64,000 bases of DNA, taken from positions 1-64,000 of the forward strand of contig NZ_PIPN01000001.1 of NCBI RefSeq assembly GCF_003986955.1, written 5' to 3'. The translations under genes and the position numbers were made by a program. The notes under the pieces are model-generated. The model had not been told where the DNA came from and did no database searches. It saw only the letters and a list, made by a program, of their open reading frames with translations. Source of the stretch: Aliidiomarina sedimenti. Lineage in GTDB: Bacteria > Pseudomonadota > Gammaproteobacteria > Enterobacterales > Alteromonadaceae. Shown here piece after piece: positions 1-8,048 of the stretch (within the stretch, counting starts at the first letter, position 1; each line of letters begins with the position of its first letter).

Positions 1-127
1 GCGTCATTACAACGAGGAAAGACCTCACAGTTCACTGAATTATTTACCGCCAGCTGAGTACGCAAAACAGGTGGCATAAAAACTGAAATCTCATTGAAAA
101 TGTGGTGTTATTTCAGGGGAAAGGTCA
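1..127 (+). mobile_element. Right end of an IS3-family insertion sequence
   Basis: The window opens inside the last codons of an IS3-type transposase, followed by about 48 bp of non-coding DNA. It ends at GGGGAAAGGTCA (116-127). Read inward this is TGACCTTTCCCC, which resembles the TGACC-type terminal inverted repeats of the IS407/IS2 branch of IS3 elements. The left end lies outside the window, so the family rests on the transposase C-terminus and this terminus. The target duplication cannot be checked. Confidence 0.8.
2..79 (+). CDS. IS3-family transposase OrfB, C-terminal 25 residues (partial)
   Basis: The reading frame starting at base 2 gives RHYNEERPHSSLNYLPPAEY and ends KQVA-stop at 77-79. 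The pattern YNxxRPHSSLxYxxPxE(F/Y) is the hallmark C-terminus of the DDE integrase domain in IS3-family OrfB transposases. The rest of the protein, with the catalytic acidic residues, lies upstream of the window. Whether the full element is intact cannot be judged from here. Confidence 0.85.
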   Translation, partial: RHYNEERPHSSLNYLPPAEYAKQVA

Positions 128-493
128 TATGGGGTTGCGTCATATCCAGATGTCTACGATGATTTATTTATTAAATTTTTAGTGTCAGTTATTTCGGCAC
201 CTTTTGCTTTTTTATATTTAATTATAAATTTTTTTAATTATTTTGTAGCTCCGAAGCATTGCACGCTGGACATTGAAAACGGGGTGTTATCTTTTGACCG
301 GAAACAGATGAAATTGACTCCTTCTCAAATCGTAAAAGTGACTTATATTTTCAGGCGATTTTCATTAGCTATTGTAGAGGGTAATAATAAGCTGATAAGA
401 ACGGGGGCAGTTTACACCGCTGATTTGAGTGTAGATGATATTGGTAGCTATTGTTGTGAATCTGATAGATTCCTTTTTTCAGAATATCATTAA
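128..493 (+). pseudogene. 3' remnant of a membrane-protein gene apparently interrupted by the IS element
   Basis: An open frame runs without a stop from the IS boundary (128) to the TAA at 491-493. It reads YGVASYPDVYDDLFIKFLV just before the hydrophobic stretch SVISAPFAFLYLIINFF. The only initiators are internal (a GTG at 182), with no convincing ribosome-binding site. The simplest reading is that the coding sequence continued upstream and was cut by the IS. What remains is one transmembrane helix followed by about 75 residues rich in beta-type sequence. Base composition is clearly more AT-rich than neighbouring genes, suggesting acquired DNA. No family is recognised. A short functional protein starting at GTG 182 (103 aa) is possible but less likely. 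Confidence 0.55.
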
Positions 494-635
494 TGAATTG
501 ATCGTAAAGTTACTAGATTAATAAGGTTAATTGAAAACATGGGATGCTTTCAGGAAGAGTAGGGTTAGTGGCCCTGCGTTGCGGGGTCTCAAATGATAAG
601 CAGTTATCTTAAAATGCCCAATTCAATGGAGTTTG

Positions 636-872
636 TTATCCCTGTTGTAGCGGACGACCCTCGGTCTTAGGCAGCTTACGCATCAGCATCAGGAAAAATA
701 ACGCATAGACATTCACCAATGGTATGACGCACAAGATGATAACGCTGATGCTTAAGCGGTTTTTTATTTTAGCGGTAAGGACCGCCAGAGGTGAAATTAT
801 AACCAGGCACGTCATCAGCAATACCAGAAGAGGTGAAAGATCACCGGTTCTCATTAGCTCTATAATCATCAT
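636..872 (-). CDS. Small two-helix membrane protein, hypothetical
   Basis: About 78 residues. Two strongly hydrophobic segments are visible (LSPLLVLLMTCLVIISPLAV and SISVIILCVIPLVNVYALFF), separated by a short basic turn (AKIKNRL), and the tail is basic. The open frame reaches back to a TTG at 893, but the double ATG at 872/869 is preferred because an AAGG and a GGAG lie just upstream. It lies about 70 bp downstream of the next minus-strand membrane protein gene and could share its transcript. No family recognised. Confidence 0.5.
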   Translation of the reverse strand: MMIIELMRTGDLSPLLVLLMTCLVIISPLAVLTAKIKNRLSISVIILCVIPLVNVYALFFLMLMRKLPKTEGRPLQQG

Positions 873-940
873 TACCTTGTTACTCCGGCTCAATGTGGAG
901 ATGTGATTGCATCTTCCGGTTGTACATGGTCGCCTTTCAG

Positions 941-1285
941 TTACCCGCCCAGGCTAACTGCAATAATCCCATAGAGGATAAGGCCGATCAGTAATAAATA
1001 GACGACACTAAGCAATAGGTTTGCAGTGAACACGGTTAACCATAGTGGTTGGGTAAAGCCATGCTCGCGTCGTTGTTCTGCCTTTAATAACTTGAATGTT
1101 GAAGGCAGTGTCAGGATCATGCTCGCTATGGTCAGGGGAACACAAATCACCACGTAGATCAGTCCAACAAAAAGGGCGGTGTAGGTATTGTTCACAACCT
1201 CTGGGCTAAACTGACTGCCGACAAGATTAAAGCATAGAACTGCTGAGAGTGCTGTAATTACACCCCAAACCTGACGTTTTTTCAT
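941..1285 (-). CDS. Small three- to four-helix membrane protein, hypothetical
   Basis: 114 residues. An N-terminal hydrophobic helix (about residues 7-25) is followed by helices at about 35-60 and 82-110. A charged cytoplasmic-looking loop (KLLKAEQRREHGF) lies between the second and third. It starts at an ATG preceded on the minus strand by AGGCAACC. It is probably the first gene of a two-gene unit with the smaller membrane protein downstream. I do not recognise the family, and nothing in the sequence points to a substrate or partner. Confidence 0.6.
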   Translation of the reverse strand: MKKRQVWGVITALSAVLCFNLVGSQFSPEVVNNTYTALFVGLIYVVICVPLTIASMILTLPSTFKLLKAEQRREHGFTQPLWLTVFTANLLLSVVYLLLIGLILYGIIAVSLGG

Positions 1286-1388
1286 GGTTGCCTATGCCTT
1301 TATGGTCTTATAGATACTTATCCTACCTTCTTTTTATAAAATGTTCAGGTAGAAATTGACCAGGCTGGCAGCAATTGCAGGAGGTGTT

Positions 1389-1419
1389 GTGCCCTCCACT
1401 TTTCGGAAGAGGAGGGCAC
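1389..1419 (-). terminator. Perfect 9-bp hairpin downstream of yebG
   Basis: GTGCCCTCC (1389-1397) pairs exactly with GGAGGGCAC (1411-1419) around a 13-nt loop, just past the yebG stop. The strand that would follow the stem is not U-rich, so it is a weak intrinsic terminator at best, or a transcript-end stabiliser. Confidence 0.4.
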
Positions 1420-1435
1420 CAAGTTTATAGATTTA

Positions 1436-1750
1436 TTAGGCCGCTTTAGATTCTTTCTTTTTCGCGGCATCGTCGCCGGCGTCAGCGCTGGCATCGGCTT
1501 TCGGGGTTTTCTTTTTAGCTGGCTTTTTCGCGCCAAGGGCGATTAGCAATTGCTCGCGTTCGCGGGCGAGGAAAAATGCCATGTCCTCTACTTGCTTTTC
1601 ATCGGTGAGGGTTTCACTGCGCTCAAGCAGGGGGAATAGTTCTTCCACCATGTCCAGCATTTTGTCGTGTGCGTCGGCTTCCGACTTACTGTTAAATGTC
1701 ATCTTTTGTTCTCCGTCTCGCACTACTACATATTGCGTAATAACAGCCAT
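1436..1750 (-). CDS. yebG: YebG-family DNA-damage-inducible protein
   Basis: About 104 residues. The N-terminal half (MAVITQYVVVRDGEQKMTF, then SKSEADAHDKMLD) matches the E. coli YebG family closely. YebG is a small SOS-regulated protein of uncertain biochemical role. The C-terminal third is a low-complexity Lys/Ala tail (AKKPAKKKTPKADAS and onward), longer and more basic than in E. coli and consistent with nucleic-acid contact. The ATG at 1750 is chosen over the one at 1756: GAGG sits 7 nt upstream of the former but only 1 nt from the latter, and 1750 gives the family's MAV start. A perfect LexA box lies about 65 bp upstream, so SOS control is well supported. Confidence 0.92.
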   Translation of the reverse strand: MAVITQYVVVRDGEQKMTFNSKSEADAHDKMLDMVEELFPLLERSETLTDEKQVEDMAFFLAREREQLLIALGAKKPAKKKTPKADASADAGDDAAKKKESKAA

Positions 1751-1814
1751 GGGCATTCCTCGTGGTGTGCTATGTATGGATTAAATTTGTTAGCACGGTG
1801 GTGCTCTTAATGTA

Positions 1815-1830
1815 CTGTTTATTTATACAG
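1815..1830 (-). promoter_or_regulatory. LexA (SOS) box upstream of yebG
   Basis: CTGTTTATTTATACAG fits the gammaproteobacterial LexA consensus CTG-N10-CAG with an AT-rich centre. It lies about 65 bp upstream of the yebG start, where an operator would overlap the promoter. yebG is a classical LexA target in enterics. Confidence 0.88.
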
Positions 1831-1897
1831 TTATTTACATTGAGAGGCAACCCTAACTGGTACGCATATTTAAAATTCCCCTGTGGGTGCAACGATG

Positions 1898-2419
1898 TCA
1901 ATCGTTGATAAAGCTCCTGTCAATTTCTTTCAAACTTGCTGCGGCGCCTTTACAGATAACATTGAACGAGCCGTCGGTGCCAAGAACGACGGCACCGACA
2001 TCTTCGACGGATGCCTGACCCGCTGTGCGAACGGCGGCCATCACGTCGTCTTTGGTAACGCGTTCGCGGTGCATGGTTTTTTCTAAGTAGTTGCCCTGGT
2101 ACACCAGCAGGCTGGGTTCGGCGGCAATGACTTTGCGTACCCAGCGAGCGCGTACACTCGACCAGGTGACTATAAATTGCAATGCTATTAACAAGGCCAG
2201 GGCGAGGGCACCCTGTGCCAGCGAGACATCTTTACTCAACAAAATGGTGGCCAGAGTAGAGCCGAGGGCGACGGTCACAACCCAGTCGAAGGCATTCATT
2301 TTGGATAAGGTGCGTTTGCCGGCGATTCGCAGAAACAGCACCAGCGCGCAATAGGCGAGTACACCCACCACGAGTGTACGGAGTAAACTTTCCCAGCCGT
2401 CAAAAAACATCGCACTCAT
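1898..2419 (-). CDS. DUF421-family membrane protein (YetF/YrbG-like)
   Basis: 173 residues. Three transmembrane helices occupy about residues 10-85, including the family-typical ALVLFLRIAGKRTLSKMNAF and the motif DWVVTVALGSTLATILLS. A cytoplasmic domain follows, with SLLVYQGNYLEKTMHRERVT and a terminal beta-rich part (VEDVGAVVLGTDGSFNVI). This is the layout of DUF421 proteins, whose molecular function is not established, although some Bacillus members affect spore properties. The start codon shares one base with the stop of the upstream ybiI-like gene (TGATG), so the two are almost certainly translationally coupled. Confidence 0.85.
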   Translation of the reverse strand: MSAMFFDGWESLLRTLVVGVLAYCALVLFLRIAGKRTLSKMNAFDWVVTVALGSTLATILLSKDVSLAQGALALALLIALQFIVTWSSVRARWVRKVIAAEPSLLVYQGNYLEKTMHRERVTKDDVMAAVRTAGQASVEDVGAVVLGTDGSFNVICKGAAASLKEIDRSFIND

Positions 2420-2685
2420 CAGCGCAACTGACTATCTTTACTACCGCGGCGGTTAAACGACGATGAGGTTTTATTGTCTTTGTCGAGCGCGGTCTGGCAT
2501 TCAATGCATAACCGCACACCGGGCAACGCCTCGCGCCGGGCCTGAGGAATAGGCTCATCGCATTCAGCACAAAAGTGCAGGCTCTCGCCCGCCGGTATCT
2601 GACTACGTGCCTGCTTTACACTGTCTTCCGTGCTTGCATCAATTTGATCCTGTACTGCCCCATCTCGGGACCATCCGCCAGCCAT
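2419..2685 (-). CDS. ybiI: YbiI-like DksA/TraR-type zinc-finger protein
   Basis: 88 residues. It contains a C4 zinc finger of the DksA/TraR type: CAECDEPIPQARREALPGVR followed by LCIEC. The N-terminus MAGGW and the C-terminal NRRGSKDSQLR are near-identical to E. coli YbiI. Unlike DksA it has no long coiled coil reaching the RNA polymerase secondary channel, so a DksA-like transcriptional role should not be assumed. It is the first gene of a two-gene unit with the DUF421 protein, and its stop overlaps the next start. Confidence 0.88.
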   Translation of the reverse strand: MAGGWSRDGAVQDQIDASTEDSVKQARSQIPAGESLHFCAECDEPIPQARREALPGVRLCIECQTALDKDNKTSSSFNRRGSKDSQLR

Positions 2686-2821
2686 GTTAAACCTCCACTT
2701 ACTTAAGGCGCGTTATGACTGTAAGTGTAGCTTAATTAGCTACCGAGAGGGGTAACCCCTGCCTATGGACGGAGCACTGCAGGAATATCAACTCGGGCAT
2801 GGGGGAAAGTGGGGTATTCGT

Positions 2822-2851
2822 GGTCACTAAAATGTCATGTTACTGACATAA
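2822..2851 (+). promoter_or_regulatory. Pho-box-like tandem repeat upstream of the phytase-like gene
   Basis: Three GTCA/GACA cores occur at exactly 11-bp steps: GTCA at 2823, GTCA at 2834 and GACA at 2845. The last two form ATGTCAT-GTTA-CTGACAT, close to the PhoB half-sites CTGTCAT separated by 4 bp. The block ends about 50 bp before the start codon, where PhoB would activate a promoter lacking a good -35. Read directly from the sequence; PhoB binding is inferred. Confidence 0.68.
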
Positions 2852-2898
2852 ATGATGCGTAGCCTACTTGGCTTTATTAATAGCGATACGAGTAAACT

Positions 2899-4305
2899 AT
2901 GCATTTACGCCCTTTATCTTTGATGTTGATTGCGCTGTGTACCACTTCAGTTGGTATTGTCGCGTGTTCGGGCTCTAACCAGCAGGCTGCGCATGACGAC
3001 ACAGTACTGACCAGTAAAACCCCGTATCAGCCGCGTCAGGATGTGTCAGCCTACACGCCTGTTCCAGCTGGGTACCAGATTGTAATGTTGCAGCATGTAG
3101 CACGTCATGGCTCGCGTGGATTGTCCAGCGCGGATGACGACGACTTGATGCTGCAGTTGTGGCAGCAGGCAGAGGCGGAAGATGCGTTGACCAGCTTAGG
3201 TGAGCAACTTAAGTCGGCCTTAGATGCGATGCTGAATGTACATAAGCGCTTAGGGTACGGTGAAATCAGCACCTTAGGCCGGCAGGAACATGCACAAATG
3301 GCGAGCCGCATCGTACAGCGACATGAGGACCTTTTCAGTGCTGAGGTTGATCCTGACCGTTCGATTCTGGTAACTCATTCAGGCCGCTCCCGCGCCGCGC
3401 AAAGTGGCGAAGCCTTTGTTGCGCAACTAGTCGCCGAGCAACCCCATTTGGCAGCACGTATTCAGCCTGCCTATGCGAGCCCTGAGACGGTATATTTTCA
3501 CAAAGCAGAGGGCTCAGAGGGGTATGACGACTATCGTGACAACGACCCTCGACTGGTCGCGGCAATGGCGCAGATAGAAGCCGGCGACAAAACTCGCCGG
3601 GTCGCCGAAGAGGCCCTTAGCCGTTTATTCACTGATGACTTTGTCGCACGGTTGCAAGCCGGGCAATACAGTTTTAGCGCTCACGCGGATGATGAAGATC
3701 AGATTAATGACGAGCTGGATGCGTTATTTGCTCTGCATGGTTTGTACAGCATCGCCCCTAATTTGACGGCGGATGCTGATATCGATATGACCCCGTTTTT
3801 GCTGCCTGAGCATGCAAGTTGGCTTGCGTATGTTGACGATGCAGATTCGTTTTATGGGCGAGGTCCGGGCTTTGTGGGTGAGGATATTACATATCGTGCC
3901 GCGGATGCTTTGTTTATGGAAATGTTTGCACAAATAGACGAATTCCAACGGGCATCATCGTCAGCGCCTCTGGCAAGTCTGCGATTTACTCATGCCCAGG
4001 TAACTATGCCCATCGCGACCTGGTTGCAGCTGGCTGATACAGAGAACTCTGTGGAGCCGGACACGCTTTATACCTACGAAACAAACCCGTGGCGGGCAGC
4101 AGTCATCTCGCCGATGTCAGCCAATGTGCAATGGGAAATATACGCCACTGACATGGACTCCGAGTTACTGGTGCGGATGCTGCACAACGAGGCCGAAGTT
4201 CCTTTTCCTGCTGAGTGTTCGGCGCTTGAATCAGGTTCCTATTTTTACCCATACAGCGAAATAAAGCGTTGTTTGGGCGAAATTCATAATTTAGAGTTTA
4301 ACTAA
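2899..4305 (+). CDS. Histidine acid phosphatase lipoprotein, MINPP/phytase-like
   Basis: 468 residues. It begins with a lipoprotein signal (LIALCTTSVGIVAC, lipobox cysteine at residue 23). The branch-2 histidine phosphatase signature follows at about residue 70: QHVARHGSRG, where the histidine is the phospho-acceptor. Family members of this type (multiple inositol-polyphosphate phosphatases and relatives) strip phosphate from phytate and similar esters. The C-terminal motif is normally HAE, but here it reads RFTHAQVTMP, so the usual proton-donor glutamate is a glutamine. The C-terminal MLHNEAEVPFP with two late cysteines is typical of MINPP-like proteins. Upstream Pho-box-like repeats and the TonB receptor gene downstream support phosphate scavenging at the cell surface or in the periplasm. 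Exact substrate unproven. Confidence 0.82.
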   Translation: MHLRPLSLMLIALCTTSVGIVACSGSNQQAAHDDTVLTSKTPYQPRQDVSAYTPVPAGYQIVMLQHVARHGSRGLSSADDDDLMLQLWQQAEAEDALTSLGEQLKSALDAMLNVHKRLGYGEISTLGRQEHAQMASRIVQRHEDLFSAEVDPDRSILVTHSGRSRAAQSGEAFVAQLVAEQPHLAARIQPAYASPETVYFHKAEGSEGYDDYRDNDPRLVAAMAQIEAGDKTRRVAEEALSRLFTDDFVARLQAGQYSFSAHADDEDQINDELDALFALHGLYSIAPNLTADADIDMTPFLLPEHASWLAYVDDADSFYGRGPGFVGEDITYRAADALFMEMFAQIDEFQRASSSAPLASLRFTHAQVTMPIATWLQLADTENSVEPDTLYTYETNPWRAAVISPMSANVQWEIYATDMDSELLVRMLHNEAEVPFPAECSALESGSYFYPYSEIKRCLGEIHNLEFN

Positions 4306-4315
4306 CCATCAAGTC

Positions 4316-4348
4316 AGGGTGACTCCCACGGAGTCACCCTGTTTATTT
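4316..4348 (+). terminator. Rho-independent terminator after the phosphatase gene
   Basis: A perfect 11-bp stem, AGGGTGACTCC (4316-4326) with GGAGTCACCCT (4330-4340), has a CAC loop and is followed by GTTTATTT. It separates the phosphatase from the receptor gene, so the latter probably has its own promoter. Confidence 0.85.
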
Positions 4349-4365
4349 CATAAATATGGCTAAAA

Positions 4366-4404
4366 CGTCACAATATCGTCATTGAATTTAGCCCTGATTG
4401 TCAT
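4366..4404 (+). promoter_or_regulatory. Pho-box-like repeats upstream of the TonB-dependent receptor
   Basis: GTCA cores occur at 4367, 4378 and 4400, spaced 11 and 22 bp and thus on the same helical face. The sequence is CGTCAC-AATA-TCGTCAT followed by TTGTCAT. Individual half-sites match CTGTCAT less well than those upstream of the phosphatase, but the shared 11-bp period argues for common PhoB control. Confidence 0.5.
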
Positions 4405-4460
4405 ATTTCCTGCCTACCATGACCTCCCATCTGTAACTAAATCAACCAGATGGAAAATCC

Positions 4461-7310
4461 ATGTTGTTACACACTAAAACAAGAAAAAATATTCTCGCGC
4501 TAACCATCGCTGCAATTATCGCAGCAGGCAACGGTGTTGCTTTTGCAGGGCAAAGCGCTGGCAACTTCACTCTGATCTCAGCGTCGGCCAAGGACATAAG
4601 CAGTCAGGCTATTCGCGGCGAAATTTCAAACCCAGGTGGTCAGTTCGTAGCGGGTGCAATTGTTCGTCTGCAAGGCACTAACCGTGAAGTAACCACTGAC
4701 CGACAGGGGCGTTTCCGCTTTGATGGTCTTGAAGTTGGTCATTACCAGTTAGTGGTCGATTATCTGGGGTACGAAAACCAGCTTATCGATGCACAGGTCA
4801 GCGCGCAGGGTGGTCAGTTTCTTAGTGTGATACTTGATCAACAGGAGCCGGCGCAACAGGCAGAAGGGATTGAACGTATTCAGGTGATTGGAGGTCGGGG
4901 TGGCCAGGCGCGTGCACTGAATGCGCAACGCTCTGCTGACAATATCAAATCTGTGGTGTCATCTGACTATTTAGGCCGCTTCCCGGACAATAACGTCGCT
5001 GAGTCGATGCAACGCCTGCCAGGCGCTTCTATTCAGCGCGACCAGGGCGAGGGCCGTTACGTCAACGTGCGTGGTGCCCCGCTCGAGTTTGCTAACGTCT
5101 CCGTCAATGGCGTTGTATTGCCTTCCCCAGATGGCGGCACTCGTGCAATTGATTTAGATACTATTCCCGCGGACGTCATATCTGCACTGGAGCTAACCAA
5201 AGCAATCACCCCAGATATGGATGCTGATGCTATTGCCGGGAATATCAATATTGTTACTCAAGGTGCTCTGGACAGTCGCGGTCGGGTCTTGCGTGGTCAC
5301 TTAGGGCTGGGTCAGAACGAAAAGGGCAGCGGCGATGCTTACCGGGGCGGGATTACCTTTGGTGATCGTATCGGCAACCAGGACAACCTGGGTGTGTTGT
5401 TCTCACTCAATCACAGTGAAACCAACCGGGTCACTGATAATATCGAACATAGCTGGGTGTTGCAGGATAATGGTGCCTACATACCGGAAACGACCGAGTT
5501 CAAGGACTATGAAGTGCAGCGAATTCGCAGCGGTGCAACCGGGCGTGTAGATTTCCGGCCGACTGATAATACGCATTTATACGTATCTCATACCTACTCA
5601 CGTTTCGAAGACAGTGAATACCGTGACACGATCGAAATTTCATGGGATGAGTTTACTCCGGATTCGGATTCGCTGTCTGGGGTATCGGGACGTACAACTT
5701 TTGATAACGAACTGCGTAATCGTACCGTTGTAAACACCATTAATAGCACCGTGCTTGGCGGACGTCACCACTTTGACCGGGCAACTCTGGAGTTTTCTGC
5801 GGCCTATTCTACTGGCGAGCAGAGATACCCGGATCGGAACTATCTGGTTTACCGCGAAACATCACGACCTGCGATGGCCTATGATTTCAGCAACCCGGAT
5901 TTACCGACTTTTGAAATTCTTGATGGTGAAAATAACGTAGTGCAGGACAACTTTGATTTTCCGTTGGAAGATTATGAGTTTCGTCGCTATGAGCGCCGCT
6001 TTGGTGATGCCGAGGAAACCGAGCAGGCCTATAACATCGATTTAAGCCTGCCAACCACATGGGGCAGTGCGTATGTGGTTAATAAGGTCGGTGCCAAGAT
6101 ACGTCTAAAAGATAAAATGAATGATGAATCCAGACGACGTAACGGCGAAGGTGCTGGCGCCCCTGATTACTCTGAACTGGTGATTGACTCTCGTTCACAG
6201 CCTTTTGGCGGCTACTACAACAACGGCTTTAAGATGGTCCGTGACTTTGTCGGTGAGTACGGGTCATTGTTTGAAACTGACGATTACCAGTTGCTTACAG
6301 CGGCTTCAGTAACCGCAAACTATGACGCAGAAGAAGACACCTACGCAGCCTATGCAATGAGCACCATGGAGTGGGAACAAACTACCCTGTTACTGGGTAT
6401 GCGTGCCGAACGGACTGAAACCTCTGGCCAGGCGAATGAATTTGATGAGGATACGGAGCAGGCTGAAGCTGTTTTTGCCAGCAATTCTTACACCAAATTA
6501 TTCCCCAGCGCACATCTGCGTCATGAACTGGATAGTGGCGTTATTCTGCGGGCAGCCTATAGCACCGGTCTGAGCCGGCCAAACTTTGCTGATCTGGTGC
6601 CATACTTTATTGTTGAAGACCGTGCGTCGGGCCAGGGAACGCTGGACATTGGTAATACCGATCTCGACCCAACCTATGCGCACAATTTTGACTTAATGGC
6701 TGAATATTACATCGAGCCGCTGGGTTTAATTTCCACCGGAGTGTTCTACAAAGACCTCACTGACCCAATTTTCAAAGCGCGTTCAACCGTAGCGGACGGT
6801 GAATTTGCAGGCTTTGATCTGGTCCGCCCGGAGAACGGCGAGTCCGGTAAACTATATGGTTTTGAAGTGAACTGGCAGCAGTCACTCAACTTCTTACCTG
6901 GTGCCTGGTCGGGGCTGGGCTTTATCGCTAACTACACCTACACCGATTCGGAAGCGGATTTACCATTTGGAATTGGTACGACTCAGCTCGCCGGCACCAG
7001 TAAGCATAGCTATAACGTTGGTTTGCAATACGATACTCAGCGCTTTAGTTCGCAACTGGCATACAACTACCGTTCTGAGTATGTTGATTCTTTTGACACT
7101 GCAGACCCGTCGTTGAACATATTCTGGGATGGTCGTGGCACGCTCGACTTTAGCGCCAACTTTGTAGTCACCGACAATTTCTCGGTGTTCGCTGAAGCAA
7201 CAAACCTGACTGACAGCAAGGCCATCCGCTTTCAGGGCGAACGCAGCCGGGTCTATGAACACGAGCAGTTCGGTCGTGCCTACATGGTAGGTCTGCGCGC
7301 TAACTTCTAA
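4461..7310 (+). CDS. TonB-dependent outer-membrane receptor
   Basis: 949 residues. After a cleavable signal peptide (LALTIAAIIAAGNGVAFAG) comes a carboxypeptidase-regulatory-like beta-sandwich at about residues 50-130 (RGEISNPGGQFVAGAIVRLQ). A TonB plug follows at about 150-265 (DNIKSVVSSDYLGRFPDNNV, then DMDADAIAGNINIVTQGA). A 22-strand-type barrel runs to the C-terminal aromatic F (YMVGLRANF). This TBDR class imports larger ligands across the outer membrane using TonB energy. Its position directly behind a phytase-like lipoprotein, with similar upstream GTCA repeats, suggests uptake of an organic phosphate or its products. That substrate assignment is inference from context. Confidence 0.9.
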   Translation: MLLHTKTRKNILALTIAAIIAAGNGVAFAGQSAGNFTLISASAKDISSQAIRGEISNPGGQFVAGAIVRLQGTNREVTTDRQGRFRFDGLEVGHYQLVVDYLGYENQLIDAQVSAQGGQFLSVILDQQEPAQQAEGIERIQVIGGRGGQARALNAQRSADNIKSVVSSDYLGRFPDNNVAESMQRLPGASIQRDQGEGRYVNVRGAPLEFANVSVNGVVLPSPDGGTRAIDLDTIPADVISALELTKAITPDMDADAIAGNINIVTQGALDSRGRVLRGHLGLGQNEKGSGDAYRGGITFGDRIGNQDNLGVLFSLNHSETNRVTDNIEHSWVLQDNGAYIPETTEFKDYEVQRIRSGATGRVDFRPTDNTHLYVSHTYSRFEDSEYRDTIEISWDEFTPDSDSLSGVSGRTTFDNELRNRTVVNTINSTVLGGRHHFDRATLEFSAAYSTGEQRYPDRNYLVYRETSRPAMAYDFSNPDLPTFEILDGENNVVQDNFDFPLEDYEFRRYERRFGDAEETEQAYNIDLSLPTTWGSAYVVNKVGAKIRLKDKMNDESRRRNGEGAGAPDYSELVIDSRSQPFGGYYNNGFKMVRDFVGEYGSLFETDDYQLLTAASVTANYDAEEDTYAAYAMSTMEWEQTTLLLGMRAERTETSGQANEFDEDTEQAEAVFASNSYTKLFPSAHLRHELDSGVILRAAYSTGLSRPNFADLVPYFIVEDRASGQGTLDIGNTDLDPTYAHNFDLMAEYYIEPLGLISTGVFYKDLTDPIFKARSTVADGEFAGFDLVRPENGESGKLYGFEVNWQQSLNFLPGAWSGLGFIANYTYTDSEADLPFGIGTTQLAGTSKHSYNVGLQYDTQRFSSQLAYNYRSEYVDSFDTADPSLNIFWDGRGTLDFSANFVVTDNFSVFAEATNLTDSKAIRFQGERSRVYEHEQFGRAYMVGLRANF

Positions 7311-7380
7311 TAGCTGGCGAGAGCGTACAGGCAGTTGAGTACACGCTGCATTTAAGTTCGAATGAGAGTAGCAGCAGTAA

Positions 7381-7423
7381 AACAGGCTCCAGGTTCTGCA
7401 TGACCTGGAGCCTGTTCCTTGTT
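7381..7423 (+). terminator. Rho-independent terminator after the TonB receptor gene
   Basis: A perfect 13- to 14-bp stem, ACAGGCTCCAGGT (7382-7394) with ACCTGGAGCCTGT (7403-7415), has an 8-nt loop and is followed by TCCTTGTTT. Confidence 0.85.
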
Positions 7424-7469
7424 TATAGGCCTCTGCATACAGTAGGCTATAGGTATCTTAGGATATGAA

Positions 7470-8006
7470 GTGTGCCAACAAAATAATATGACACAGAAAC
7501 TTTTTATGGTCTACCTGGGTGGCAGCACGCCGGGAGCGAATATCGAACTGCATGATATTCGATTTGTGATTGCGACTACAATTGAACAGTCTTACCCGCA
7601 ATTAAAACGGCAATGGTTCGGCGACAAAAAAAGCGTTCATATGGACAGCTATCTACACGTGCACCATGTGGATGGTTATCGCATTGAACTGTCCGAACAG
7701 CCTGTAGCCCAGTCTCACCGACTTTACTTCGTCAATTTTGGTGGTTATTTCCCCGCGCAGATGGCCGAGCTTCATGACTTTACTCTGGTGGTTGCAGGTT
7801 CGCCTGCTGAGGCTAAAGAGCTGGCTAGAGCAAAAGTCGTAAACGCAGGGCTGGCAGGCGCGGAGCAACTGCATAAAGACGATTTACTGGCTGTCGATGA
7901 CTGTCTGGCACTGGATTTAATTGATGGCTACTATCTCGACTTACAGCGTGATGGGGAAAGCCAGCCTTTAGAACCTGACTGGATGGGCTACCAACCGTTA
8001 CCCTGA
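7470..8006 (+). CDS. DUF1543-family protein with internal duplication
   Basis: 178 residues, soluble, with no signal peptide. Two related modules are visible: MVYLGGSTPGANIELHD at about residues 10-26 and FVNFGGYFPAQMAELHD at about 86-102. Each is followed by a strand (RFVIA, TLVVA) and a helix. The repeated GG...ELHD...V pattern is the mark of DUF1543 proteins, whose function is unknown. The GTG at 7470 has AGGA 6 nt upstream; the ATG at 7488 gives the more family-like start (MTQKLF) but lacks a ribosome site, so the start is uncertain by six residues. It stands alone between two strong stop/operator regions. Confidence 0.75.
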   Translation: MCQQNNMTQKLFMVYLGGSTPGANIELHDIRFVIATTIEQSYPQLKRQWFGDKKSVHMDSYLHVHHVDGYRIELSEQPVAQSHRLYFVNFGGYFPAQMAELHDFTLVVAGSPAEAKELARAKVVNAGLAGAEQLHKDDLLAVDDCLALDLIDGYYLDLQRDGESQPLEPDWMGYQPLP

Positions 8007-8048
8007 TGCCGTCTGCCGGCCTCCCACGAACTAAGTTAAGCAAAAGTC

